A DNA stretch of 64,000 nucleotides from Nonomuraea sp. NEAU-A123 (GTDB lineage Bacteria > Actinomycetota > Actinomycetes > Streptosporangiales > Streptosporangiaceae): assembly GCF_018603905.1 (NCBI RefSeq), contig NZ_JAHFZZ010000002.1, forward strand, positions 744,001 to 808,000, read 5' to 3'. Positions 1-7,525 of this stretch are shown in pieces. The translations under genes were made by a program, and so were the position numbers. The notes under the pieces were generated by a model that saw nothing but the letters and a program-made list of their open reading frames with translations, was not told where the DNA came from and made no database searches. How positions within the stretch are numbered: the stretch's first letter is position 1; each line of letters begins with the position of its first letter.

Positions 1-1
1 C

Positions 2-706
2 GAGGACCCCTCGATCGAGCACGACCTGGTCGAGGACCTGATGCGCAGTTGCGACGGGGTGCTGCTCTGCTCCCCCCGCATGGGGCGCGCCGACCTGGTC
101 GTCCTGACCGCCCGGGACCACCCGCTCGTCCTGCTCGACCGGATAGTCCCCGGCCTGGCCGCGCCCGCGATCTCCGCCGACTTCTTCGGCGGGATGATGC
201 TGATCTGCGGCCACCTCGCGCAACTGGGCCACCGCCAGGTCGCCTACCTGAGCGGGCCCGAGGTGTCCTGGGCCAACGCCGAGCGGATCAGGGCGCTGGA
301 GGCGGCCAAGGCGTTCGGCCTCTCCGTCACGATCCTGCCGTGCGGGTCCACCAGCAGTTGCGGGTACGCGGCCGCCGCCGAGGTGGCCGGCACCGGCGCC
401 ACCGCGCTCACCACCTACAACGACCTGGTGGCTCTGGGGGCGGTGACCCGGATGCGCGAGCTCGGGGTGCGGGTTCCGGAGGAGCTGTCGGTGGTCGGGT
501 TCGACGACATCGCGCTGGATCACGTGGCGCACACGGGCCTGACCACGGTGTCGACACCCCGGGGACAGCTCGGCAGACAGGCGGCCGAGATGCTGGAAAC
601 CCTCATGACCGAGCGGCACGACGGGGAGCCGGTGTACCTGCCGATGGAACTGCACGTCCGCGACAGCACCGCGCCGCCCCGCGTGACACGGGAACCGGCC
701 GAGTGA
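2..706 (+). CDS. LacI-family transcriptional regulator, C-terminal part (5' truncated by window edge)
   Basis: The reading frame is open from the first bases, so the helix-turn-helix end lies outside the window and only the last 234 residues are present. They form the sugar-binding, periplasmic-binding-protein-like core of a LacI/GalR regulator: the late hallmark VVGFDDIAL is present, followed by LTTVSTP and the closing dimer helix. The next gene on the same strand begins behind a perfect LacI-type operator at 782-793, so this protein is the obvious candidate to bind it and respond to a sugar or glycoside. The family call is firm; ligand and operator are inferred. Confidence 0.9.
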   Translation, partial: EDPSIEHDLVEDLMRSCDGVLLCSPRMGRADLVVLTARDHPLVLLDRIVPGLAAPAISADFFGGMMLICGHLAQLGHRQVAYLSGPEVSWANAERIRALEAAKAFGLSVTILPCGSTSSCGYAAAAEVAGTGATALTTYNDLVALGAVTRMRELGVRVPEELSVVGFDDIALDHVAHTGLTTVSTPRGQLGRQAAEMLETLMTERHDGEPVYLPMELHVRDSTAPPRVTREPAE

Positions 707-745
707 CCGTACGGTCGCATCTTTCTGCGTCCGGGCGGCCGGCTG

Positions 746-793
746 TTGACAATTGAGGGCGGCGGCGGGAACCCTGTCTGTGAAAGCGCTTTC
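746..793 (+). promoter_or_regulatory. Promoter with LacI-type operator before the DUF2264 gene
   Basis: A perfect TTGACA -35 hexamer lies at 746-751, though no good -10 follows. The perfect 12-base palindrome GAAAGCGCTTTC is at 782-793, inside TGAAAGCGCTTTCC, which fits the central-CG operators of LacI/GalR regulators. It sits where the transcription start would be, so a bound repressor would block initiation. The LacI gene ending 39 bases before the -35 is the likely regulator. Confidence 0.7.
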
Positions 794-812
794 CCACCGG
801 AGGAGTGAGCCT

Positions 813-2651
813 GTGGACACCGACGACCGCGCAGGGCGGCCTGGCAGCGACCGAGACGACCTACGGCTTCAGGTCCTTGACCTGGTCGCGCCGCTGATCT
901 CCCGGTTCAGCCCGGGCAGGGGGCGGCTGCGGCTGGGGTTCAACACGGCGCACTACGACCAGGCGGCCGCCGAGCTGGAAGCGTTTGCCCGCCCGCTGTG
1001 GGGGCTGGCGCCGCTGGCGGCCGGCGGCGGGACCTTCGATCACTGGGAGCTCTGGCGCGCCGGCCTCGCCACCGGGACCGACCCTGAGCACCCCGACTAC
1101 TGGGGCGCGGTCTTCGACCGGAACCAGCGGCTGGTCGAGACCGCCGCCATCGGCCTGGCGCTCGCCCTGGCCCCCGAGCAGATGTGGGACCCGCTGACCG
1201 GCCGGCAGCGCGACACGGTGGCCGCCTGGCTGCGGCACGCGGTCACCGTGGAGCCGAACAACAACAACTGGCTGTTCTTCCCGGTCATGGTGGGGCTCGG
1301 GCTCGACCGCGTCGGGGTCTCCCACGACCACGACGCCAACAGGGCCAGGCTCGACCGGCTGGAGGAGTTCGACCTCGGACGCGGGTGGTACTCCGACGGG
1401 CCCACCTGGCAGCGCGACTACTACATCCCGTTCGCCATGCACTACTACGGCCTCATCTACGCGGCGCTCGGCGACGACCCGGCCAGAGCCGAGCGCTTCC
1501 GCGAGCGGGCCGCGACGTTCGCCCAGGACTTCCAGCACTGGTTCACCAGCGAGGGGGTCGCCGTCCCGTTCGGCAGGAGCCTGACCTACCGCTTCGCGCA
1601 GTCGGCGTTCTGGGGGGCGCTGGCCTTCGCCGGGGTCGAGGCGCTGCCCTGGGAGGTGACCAAGGGACACCTGCTGCGGAACCTGCGCTGGTGGACCCAC
1701 CAGCCCATCCGCGACACCGCCGGGCTGCTCACCATCGGCTACGGCTACCCCCAGCCGCACATGGCCGAGCAGTACAACGCGCCCGGCTCGCCGTACTGGG
1801 CCATGAAGGCCTTCCTGCCGCTCGCCCTGCCCGCGGAGCATCCGTTCTGGGCCGCCAAGGAGGCCGACGCTCCCCCGCTGCCCGAGGTCAGCACCCAGCC
1901 GGAGGCGGGCGTGGCGCTGATGCGCTGCGAGGAGGGACGGCACGTGGTGCTGCTCAGCGCGGGACAGCGCAACCCGTGGGCACGGCACGGCGCGGCCAAG
2001 TACGCCAAGTTCGCCTACTCCACGCGTTTCGGCTTCAGCGTGCCCGCCGGGACGCTGAAGCTGGAGCAGGGCGCCTTCGACAGCACGCTGGCGCTCAGCG
2101 AGGACGGCGAACACTGGAGGCCGTGCGAGCTGCCGGACGACGCCTCCGCCTCCGACGGTGTGCTGCACGCGCGCTGGACTCCCTGGGACGACGTGGAGAT
2201 CGAGACCTGGCTGGTCGCCCTGCCCCCGTGGCACGTGCGGGTGCACCGGATCAGAACCGGGCGGGCGCTGCTTACGGCCGAGGGCGCCTTCGCGGTCGAC
2301 CGGGACCGGCCGCCCACCCGGGTCGACACCGGTCCCGGCCGGGCCAGGCTCGACTCGCCGCACGGCCTGTGCGTGATCGAGGACCTGCACGGCCGGCGGG
2401 AGGGTGAGCTGGTCGTGGCCCTGCCCGGCACCAACGTGTTCGCCGCGCGTACCACGATCCCCACGCTGAAGGGCGACCTGCCGCCCGGCGAGCACCTGCT
2501 GGCCTGCGCAGTCATCGGCCTGGAGGGCACGGACTCGGCTTCGACTTCGACTTCGGCGTCGGGACCGGACACCTCGGGCGAAGACGGGTGGCCGGAGCCT
2601 CCCGCGTGGGATTCCATCGAGCCTCTGCTCAGCCCGCCGCCCACGCCATGA
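813..2651 (+). CDS. DUF2264 domain protein, putative alpha/alpha-barrel glycan-related enzyme
   Basis: The 612-residue protein is recognisable as DUF2264 from its opening (FARPLWGLAPLAAGGG), the asparagine run in EPNNNNWLFFP, and the aromatic stretch GPTWQRDYYIPFAMHYYG. Members are predicted (alpha/alpha)-barrel proteins found near polysaccharide-degradation genes; no reaction is established that I can name. The frame is open upstream to 753, but GTG 813 is preferred because GGAGGAG ends eight bases before it and the operator would otherwise lie inside the gene. The last 40 or so residues are Ser/Thr/Pro-rich and look disordered. There is no signal peptide, so it is probably cytoplasmic. The operator suggests sugar-responsive control. 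Confidence 0.8.
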   Translation: MDTDDRAGRPGSDRDDLRLQVLDLVAPLISRFSPGRGRLRLGFNTAHYDQAAAELEAFARPLWGLAPLAAGGGTFDHWELWRAGLATGTDPEHPDYWGAVFDRNQRLVETAAIGLALALAPEQMWDPLTGRQRDTVAAWLRHAVTVEPNNNNWLFFPVMVGLGLDRVGVSHDHDANRARLDRLEEFDLGRGWYSDGPTWQRDYYIPFAMHYYGLIYAALGDDPARAERFRERAATFAQDFQHWFTSEGVAVPFGRSLTYRFAQSAFWGALAFAGVEALPWEVTKGHLLRNLRWWTHQPIRDTAGLLTIGYGYPQPHMAEQYNAPGSPYWAMKAFLPLALPAEHPFWAAKEADAPPLPEVSTQPEAGVALMRCEEGRHVVLLSAGQRNPWARHGAAKYAKFAYSTRFGFSVPAGTLKLEQGAFDSTLALSEDGEHWRPCELPDDASASDGVLHARWTPWDDVEIETWLVALPPWHVRVHRIRTGRALLTAEGAFAVDRDRPPTRVDTGPGRARLDSPHGLCVIEDLHGRREGELVVALPGTNVFAARTTIPTLKGDLPPGEHLLACAVIGLEGTDSASTSTSASGPDTSGEDGWPEPPAWDSIEPLLSPPPTP

Positions 2652-2976
2652 GGCCGGATTCCGGCCGCACGCCGCGCCTCCGCAGCGACCATCCGGTGCG
2701 CGCGGCCGCCACGACCGCCTGCTCCGGGAACACGGAATCCTGGGTCAACCGACCGGTGGGAATATTGCGTTGCGTGGCGGCGCTGAGCGTCCCACTATGG
2801 TCCTCATGTTCAGGCACGATCACCTCGCGACGCCCGCCAGCGCGGGCGCGTTCGAGCGTGCCTGCGACGGCCTGGAGCGCTGACCTCTTCCCGTAAGTCC
2901 TGTGGTGACCCGGCGGGGGGAGGTAGTCGGCCCGTGCGGGTCACAGCACATCCAGGACTCCAAGAGGAAGAACATC
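2652..2976. other. Intergenic region between DUF2264 gene and tuf
   Basis: No convincing gene is present in either direction; the short open frames here have no family signature and poor start sites. The only clear element is the tuf ribosome binding site AGAGGAAG, just before ATG 2977. I see no clear -35/-10 pair or strong hairpin, although a stand-alone tuf must be transcribed from somewhere here. Confidence 0.5.
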
Positions 2977-4161
2977 ATGGCCAAGCAGGCCTATGTCCGT
3001 AACAAGCCGCATCTCAACATCGGCACGATGGGCCACGTCGACCACGGCAAGACGACGCTGACCGCCGCGATCACCAAGGTGCTCGCGCAGCGGGGTCAGG
3101 CGACGTACACGCCGTTCGAGCGGATCGACCGCACGCCCGAGGAGGCCGTGCGCGGCATCACGATCAACATCTCGCACGTCGAGTACGAGACCGACACCAG
3201 GCACTACGCCCACGTGGACATGCCGGGCCACGCCGACTACGTGAAGAACATGATCACGGGGGCGGCGCAGCTCGACGGCGCGATCCTCGTCGTGTCCGCC
3301 CAGGACGGCATCATGCCGCAGACCAGGGAGCATGTGCTGCTCGCCCGGCGCGTCGGCGTCAAGCACCTGGTCGTCGCGGTCAACAAGGCCGACGGCGCCG
3401 ACCCGGAGCTCACCGACCTGGTGGAACTGGAGCTGCACGACCTGCTCGCCGAGCACGGCTACCGGGACGTCCCGATGGTCCGGGTCTCCGGGCTGCGGGC
3501 GCTGGAAGGCGACCCCGAGTGGACGGCGTCGATCGGCACGCTGCTTCAGGCGGTCGACGACCACATCCCGGTGCCGGTGCGGTACGTGGACGCGCCGTTC
3601 CTGATGCCGGTGGAGAACGTGCTCACGGTCACCGGCCGGGGCACGGTCGTCACGGGCGCCATCGAGCGCGGCACGGTCCGCGTGGGCGACTCGGTGGGCG
3701 TCGTCGGGTTCGACGACGGCCTCGGGTCCGACGGTGGTTTCACCGCCGTAGTGACCGGGGTGGAGACGTTCGGCAAGACGATGGAGCGGGGTGAGGCGGG
3801 CGACAACGCCGCCGTACTGCTGCGCGGTGTCCGCCGCGACCAGGTGCGGCGGGGCATGGTGCTGGCCGCGCCCGGCAGCCAGCGGGCTCGCCGGTCGTTC
3901 ACCGCCCGCATCTACCTCCTCACGCCCGAGGAGGGCGGCCGGCGCCGGCCGGTCGCGTCCGGCTACCGGCCGCAGTTCTACCTGCGCACGACCGACGTAC
4001 CCGGCGAGCTCGTCCTGGACGACCCCGCCCAGCCGGGCGACACGGTCGAGGTGCAGGTAGAGCTGGGCAAGGCGGTCGCTCTGGAGCCGGGCCTCGGCTT
4101 CGCGATCCGCGAGGGCGGCCTGACGGTCGGCGCGGGCACAGTACTCGACGTACCTGCTTGA
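2977..4161 (+). CDS. tuf: Elongation factor Tu, divergent stand-alone paralog
   Basis: The 394-residue protein is a full-length EF-Tu. GTPase motifs are GHVDHGKT (19-26), the effector Thr62 in ITINISH, DMPGH (81-85; usually DCPGH), NKAD (136-139; usually NKCD) and SGL (171-173; usually SAL). Domains 2 and 3 are complete ([25 protein letters not shown]). It is not next to rpsL, rpsG or fusA, so it is not the str-operon copy. Substitutions fall on antibiotic contact positions: Arg125 stands at E. coli Gln124 (kirromycin site) and Ala279 at E. coli Gly275 (a GE2270A resistance position). It is therefore like the second, elfamycin-tolerant EF-Tu of some actinomycetes. Resistance is inferred; the family call is certain. 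Confidence 0.95.
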   Translation: MAKQAYVRNKPHLNIGTMGHVDHGKTTLTAAITKVLAQRGQATYTPFERIDRTPEEAVRGITINISHVEYETDTRHYAHVDMPGHADYVKNMITGAAQLDGAILVVSAQDGIMPQTREHVLLARRVGVKHLVVAVNKADGADPELTDLVELELHDLLAEHGYRDVPMVRVSGLRALEGDPEWTASIGTLLQAVDDHIPVPVRYVDAPFLMPVENVLTVTGRGTVVTGAIERGTVRVGDSVGVVGFDDGLGSDGGFTAVVTGVETFGKTMERGEAGDNAAVLLRGVRRDQVRRGMVLAAPGSQRARRSFTARIYLLTPEEGGRRRPVASGYRPQFYLRTTDVPGELVLDDPAQPGDTVEVQVELGKAVALEPGLGFAIREGGLTVGAGTVLDVPA

Positions 4162-4188
4162 CGACGGTCGCGAAGTAGCCACCCTTTG

Positions 4189-4232
4189 TGGCCTGCCCAC
4201 AGTCGGCCCCTCGCTGCGCTGTGGGCAGGCCA
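4189..4232 (+). terminator. Strong hairpin after tuf
   Basis: Perfect 14-base inverted repeat, TGGCCTGCCCACAG at 4189-4202 and its complement at 4219-4232, with a 16-base loop, starting 27 bases after the tuf stop. No T-run follows, as is usual for actinomycete terminators. Confidence 0.75.
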
Positions 4233-4292
4233 TCTTGGCTTGGTCGTTCGTCGCAAGTCGAGCAGGACTTGGTACAGCCGAAAATAGATATC

Positions 4293-4676
4293 TCAGCCTG
4301 TCAGCGAAGCGTCATCTTCGATACGTTCAAAAATATCCGCGTCGGTCTCACGCTGCCACTCGGGAAGATCCTCCCAATCGGCCACATAAGACGGCTTTGG
4401 AGTTTCAATGTGCTTATGGATTTGAGCGATCCAGCACAGGGCCACGAAGCGGCCTCTCTGTTCGCGGGTCAGCTTTGCGGTGCTGCCGGCGCTGATCTCG
4501 ACGAAGGTCCGCACTTGGTGGTAGACGGCGGCAGCAGCTTCGCGTTCCCATTCGGGGGTCTCCTCCCAGGGGGTGACGTAGGAAGGCTTGGGTTCGCCCG
4601 GGTAGTGCTTGTTCACCCCGGCGATCCAGGCTTCGCGGAAAGTGCGGCCCGGCTCGTCTGTCCCAGACTGCATCAT
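4293..4676 (-). CDS. Small conserved protein with two tandem PKPSYV-WE-PEW repeats
   Basis: This 127-residue protein belongs to no family with a function I know. It consists of two copies of a roughly 43-residue unit. Copy 1 (about residues 13-56) has WIAGVNKHY, PKPSYVTPWEETPEWERE and an alanine-rich helix; copy 2 (about 76-118) has WIAQIHKHI, PKPSYVADWEDLPEWQRE and DADIF. The spacing of Trp, Pro and acidic residues resembles RyR-like small domains, but that is a weak guess. Two consecutive ATGs (4674-4676 and 4671-4673) follow GAGAGG. It is divergent from the XRE gene across a 124-base gap carrying GTCCCAGA repeats, so the two are probably co-regulated. I recall similar proteins beside XRE/DUF397 genes in other actinomycetes. 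Confidence 0.75.
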   Translation of the reverse strand: MMQSGTDEPGRTFREAWIAGVNKHYPGEPKPSYVTPWEETPEWEREAAAAVYHQVRTFVEISAGSTAKLTREQRGRFVALCWIAQIHKHIETPKPSYVADWEDLPEWQRETDADIFERIEDDASLTG

Positions 4677-4746
4677 GGTCCTCTCGGTGGTGGGTGGGAG
4701 CCGACAGGCGGGTGAACTGCGGGAAAAGTCCCAGAGCGGTCCCAGA
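4660..4746. promoter_or_regulatory. Three GTCCCAGA direct repeats in the divergent promoter region
   Basis: GTCCCAGA occurs at 4660-4667, 4728-4735 and 4739-4746. The last two are 11 bases apart, one helical turn, and the first overlaps the start of the minus-strand gene. This placement fits a regulator binding cooperatively to one face of the DNA between two divergent genes; the XRE protein encoded from 4801 is the natural candidate. No protein has been shown to bind. Confidence 0.5.
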
Positions 4747-4800
4747 CTTTCGCTGGTACTAAGCCAGAAAGCTGGAATGGACCTGGCGCAGGGAGCAGTG

Positions 4801-5622
4801 ATGCCACCACTTAAAGAGCTGGACCCAACTGCCAGCCCAACAGCGCGTTTCGGTGCGGAGCTACGCAAATACCGACTCGCTGCAAATTTGACTCAGAGCC
4901 AGCTCGCCGATCGCATCGGCTACAGCAAAAGCCGCATCGGCAATGTGGAGCGCGGCGATGAGAATCCCACACGCGAATTGATCGAGCTCTGCGAAAAGGC
5001 GCTCGGCCTGGAGGGAGCGTTGCTCACCTACTGGCCGGCCATCAGCGGCAAAGGCATGCCTGACTGGTATCGGCAGTGGCCGCCGATCGAGCGGAAGGCA
5101 GATCAGATCATCAGCGTCGCACCGCTGATCGTGCCAGGGCTGGCGCAGACCGAGGAGTACGCTCGCGCGATCTTCTCCGGGGAGCCGGACTCGACGCCTC
5201 AACAAGTGGAGGAGGCAGTACAGGCCCGCCTGGAACGGCAGGCCATCTTCGTCCGGCCCGAGCCGCCCAAGTACCTCGCCGTCGTGGATGAAGGCATCCT
5301 GTATCGTCCGATTGGAGACGGTTCTGTGACCCGTCGCCAGCTGGAACATCTGATCGTCATGGCCGAGAACAACTGGTTCAGCGTCCAGCTCGTCCCATAC
5401 GAGGCCTTGTGTACGGCAGTGCTGGTGGGCCCGGTTGTCTTGGCGCAGGAGAACGGAGTGCCGACCGCCGCGTACGTCGAATCAGCCCTTCACGGTCGCG
5501 TCATCGACAAACCCGAAGAGATCAAGCGGCTCGTGGGCAGGCTCGAATGCGTGCGCAAGGCGGCACTCCCCGAGTACCTCTCAATGCAGCGCATCAAGGG
5601 GAGAGTTGCAGCGTGGAGCTGA
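4801..5622 (+). CDS. XRE-family helix-turn-helix regulator with DUF5753 C-terminal domain
   Basis: The 273-residue protein has an N-terminal Cro/C1-type HTH (about 18-70; LAANLTQSQLADRIGYSKS followed by IGNVERG) and the long C-terminal DUF5753-type region (about 95-270; VPGLAQTEEYARAI, VVDEGILYRPIG). This is the architecture of the many actinomycete regulators paired with DUF397 proteins (WhiJ/BldB-associated type). ATG 4801 is preferred because GGGAG lies five bases before it; ATG 4777 in the same frame is possible. It overlaps the DUF397 start by 10 bases, implying translational coupling. It is likely autoregulatory and acts with its small partner. Target genes are unknown. Confidence 0.9.
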   Translation: MPPLKELDPTASPTARFGAELRKYRLAANLTQSQLADRIGYSKSRIGNVERGDENPTRELIELCEKALGLEGALLTYWPAISGKGMPDWYRQWPPIERKADQIISVAPLIVPGLAQTEEYARAIFSGEPDSTPQQVEEAVQARLERQAIFVRPEPPKYLAVVDEGILYRPIGDGSVTRRQLEHLIVMAENNWFSVQLVPYEALCTAVLVGPVVLAQENGVPTAAYVESALHGRVIDKPEEIKRLVGRLECVRKAALPEYLSMQRIKGRVAAWS

Positions 5623-5831
5623 GCGAAAGAATCACCAGGGAGATCGCAGACCCGGCGGGGTGGATCACCGCGTCAAGTGGCCAGGGCGGCGAGTGCCTGG
5701 AGGCCAAGCACCTGTCCGACGGCCGCGTCGCCCTGCGCGACACAGAGCAGCCCGACATCCAGCCGTGGGTTCTCCGCCGGGCCGTCTGGGACAAGTTCAT
5801 AACCGGCGCGAAGAACGGCCTGTTCGACTGA
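5613..5831 (+). CDS. DUF397 domain protein, partner of the upstream XRE regulator
   Basis: The 72-residue acidic protein matches DUF397: ITASSGQGGECLEA in the first half, then VALRDTEQP and the closing WDKFITGAKNGLFD. Such proteins almost always follow an XRE/DUF5753 gene and are thought to modulate it, possibly as an antagonist, in developmental or antibiotic control. The GTG start lies within the end of the regulator gene and has a GGGGAGAG site before it. A hairpin follows the stop, which closes a two-gene unit. Confidence 0.88.
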   Translation: MELSERITREIADPAGWITASSGQGGECLEAKHLSDGRVALRDTEQPDIQPWVLRRAVWDKFITGAKNGLFD

Positions 5832-5832
5832 C

Positions 5833-5870
5833 CACGCGGCCCCTGGCGATCTGCCCGGGGCCGTCGCGTG
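5833..5870 (+). terminator. Hairpin after the XRE-DUF397 pair
   Basis: The left arm CACGCGGCCCC (5833-5843) pairs with GGGGCCGTCGCGTG (5857-5870) with a small bulge. It begins two bases after the DUF397 stop. The rest of the 263-base gap to the P450 gene shows no further gene. Confidence 0.5.
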
Positions 5871-6094
5871 TCTTGCCGCGTTCGATCCCTCGGGTTGGGC
5901 ACCCCGCTGAAGGTGGCCAAGAGCACCTGACATTCGCGATTCACAGTCTGAGTACTTGCCGTCACCGCCGGTATACGTGATGCTTACTGACCTCTTGAGC
6001 TAATCGGCGCAAAGCTCCCAGAACGCGTCACTCGTGCGGTCGAATCACACCGACGTGGCGAAGGGAGCGGCAACCAGAGAGGTAGTACGTCCCC

Positions 6095-7480
6095 GTGAGT
6101 CATGGCACGTGGCCCCAGCAGCCCACCGAAACACTAGCGTCGACCTCCATAGAACCGCTGCTGACCAGGGACTACGACGCCGATCCCGCACTCGTGCACG
6201 AACGCCTGCGCGGCAAGTACGGACCGGTCGCCCCGGTCGATCTCCTCGGGGTGCCGGTCTGGTTCGTCCTCGGCTATGAGGACGTGCTGCGCGTCCTGCA
6301 GAACGCGGGCGGCATCTGGAGCAAGCACGTGGACCGGTGGCACGCCTACGTGGAGGGCCGGGTGCCGGCGGACTGGCCCCTGCTCCCCGTCTTCCAGGTC
6401 AACAGCTCGGCATTCCAGGAGGGCACCGCACAGCGCGAGTTGCGGGCCGCGTGGACCAGTGCGCTCGTACCGTTCCAGGACCAGTCCCAAGCGCAGGCGA
6501 AGAAGTTGGAACACGCCATCGTGCGCTACGCCGACGACCTCCTCGACGTGCTGACGGAAGGCGGCTCCACGGGATGGGCGGACCTGGCCGCGCAGTACGC
6601 GCGGCCGCTCCCGCTGATGGTCGCCAACCGCCTGCTCGGCTTCACCGCGGCGCGCGGCGAGGACGTGGTGATGGACATCTGGCGGATGATCGACGCCGGG
6701 CCCGACGCGCCCGCGGCGTTCGAGCGTCTGTACGCCGCCATGAGGGAGCTCGCGGCCACCAAGCGGGACCATCCCGGAGACGACCTGCCCTCCTACATGA
6801 TCCAGGCCAAGCCGGACTTCACGCTGGACGAGCTGGCCCGCGAGCTCCTCATGCTGCCCGGCCTGCTGGACTTCACCGCCAGCCTCGTCTGCAACGTGGT
6901 CGTCGAGGTCATCTCGAACCCGGACGTGCGGGAGAGCCTGTCGGTGGGTTCGATCGACGAGACGGTGAATCGGGTCGCCCTGCTCAATCCGCCGATGGCC
7001 AACCTGACCTTCCGGTTCCCGATGACGGACGTGAAGCTGGGCAACTACACGATCGCCGCCGGCGATCCGGTGATGCTCTCCGTCGCGGCCGCCCACGCCG
7101 ACCCGCGGTTCGCCGGGGCGATCGATCGGCAGGCCATCCGCAGCACCCGCGCGCACATGGCTTGGGGAGCGGGACCGCACGCCTGCCTGGGTCAGCGGCT
7201 GGCGACCCAGATCACCATCATCGCCGTGCGCCGGCTCTTCGACCGGTTCTCCAAGATCAAGCTCGCGCTTCCGGCCGATCAGCTGCCCTGGCGCCCGTCC
7301 CCCTTCATGCGAGCGCTGCGGTCCCTGCCCGTCCAGTACCAACTCGCCGGCGACCACGTCCACGCGCGTACCGCCGGTCCTGCCGAGGCGCAGCCGTCCC
7401 GATCGGATGAGGCCGCCGGACGACCGGCACCTCGTTCCCCACTGTGGAATTTCCTGCGCGGGCTGCGTCGCCCACGATAA
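6095..7480 (+). CDS. Cytochrome P450, CYP157-like, lacking the E-x-x-R motif
   Basis: A 461-residue soluble P450. The heme-cysteine loop is AWGAGPHACLGQRLA, with Trp where Phe is usual. The K-helix region reads SIDETVNRVALLNPP: no E-x-x-R is formed under either possible alignment. The I-helix (LPGLLDFTASLV) also departs from A-G-x-x-T. Overall it resembles the CYP157 family, which is also known for altered E-x-x-R and usually sits in conservons; shared stretches include YGPVAPVDLLGVPVWFVLGY and the closing LPWRPSPFMRALRSLPV. No conservon genes (histidine kinase, roadblock, DUF742, GTPase) are nearby, so this is an orphan. An Arg/Pro-rich tail of about 45 residues follows. GTG 6095 has AGAGAGG 12 bases upstream. 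Substrate unknown. Confidence 0.85.
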   Translation: MSHGTWPQQPTETLASTSIEPLLTRDYDADPALVHERLRGKYGPVAPVDLLGVPVWFVLGYEDVLRVLQNAGGIWSKHVDRWHAYVEGRVPADWPLLPVFQVNSSAFQEGTAQRELRAAWTSALVPFQDQSQAQAKKLEHAIVRYADDLLDVLTEGGSTGWADLAAQYARPLPLMVANRLLGFTAARGEDVVMDIWRMIDAGPDAPAAFERLYAAMRELAATKRDHPGDDLPSYMIQAKPDFTLDELARELLMLPGLLDFTASLVCNVVVEVISNPDVRESLSVGSIDETVNRVALLNPPMANLTFRFPMTDVKLGNYTIAAGDPVMLSVAAAHADPRFAGAIDRQAIRSTRAHMAWGAGPHACLGQRLATQITIIAVRRLFDRFSKIKLALPADQLPWRPSPFMRALRSLPVQYQLAGDHVHARTAGPAEAQPSRSDEAAGRPAPRSPLWNFLRGLRRPR

Positions 7481-7525
7481 GGAACCGTCATTGGTACCGG
7501 CCCCGGCTCTCGCGGCCGGGTCCCG

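Noticed and set aside
549..556. TGTCGACA copy inside the LacI gene
   Set aside because: It lies within a coding region (V-S-T codons) far from the island and from any start. Treated as chance.
861..2495. Long open frame opposite the DUF2264 gene
   Set aside because: It mirrors the codon-position GC bias of the real gene, is rich in Arg/Gly/Pro and has no family signature. The same applies to the long frames opposite the beta-galactosidase (9299-11218) and the large secreted enzyme (19134-20732).
2588..2896. Small plus-strand frame of about 100 residues after the DUF2264 gene
   Set aside because: It overlaps the end of a supported gene, has no ribosome binding site and no recognisable domain.
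4293..5831. Toxin-antitoxin system
   Set aside because: The three-gene layout is suggestive, but no known toxin fold or catalytic motif is visible in the duplicated protein or the DUF397 protein.
6095..7480. P450 as part of a conservon
   Set aside because: No sensor kinase, roadblock, DUF742 or GTPase genes adjoin it, so it is described as an orphan CYP157-like gene.
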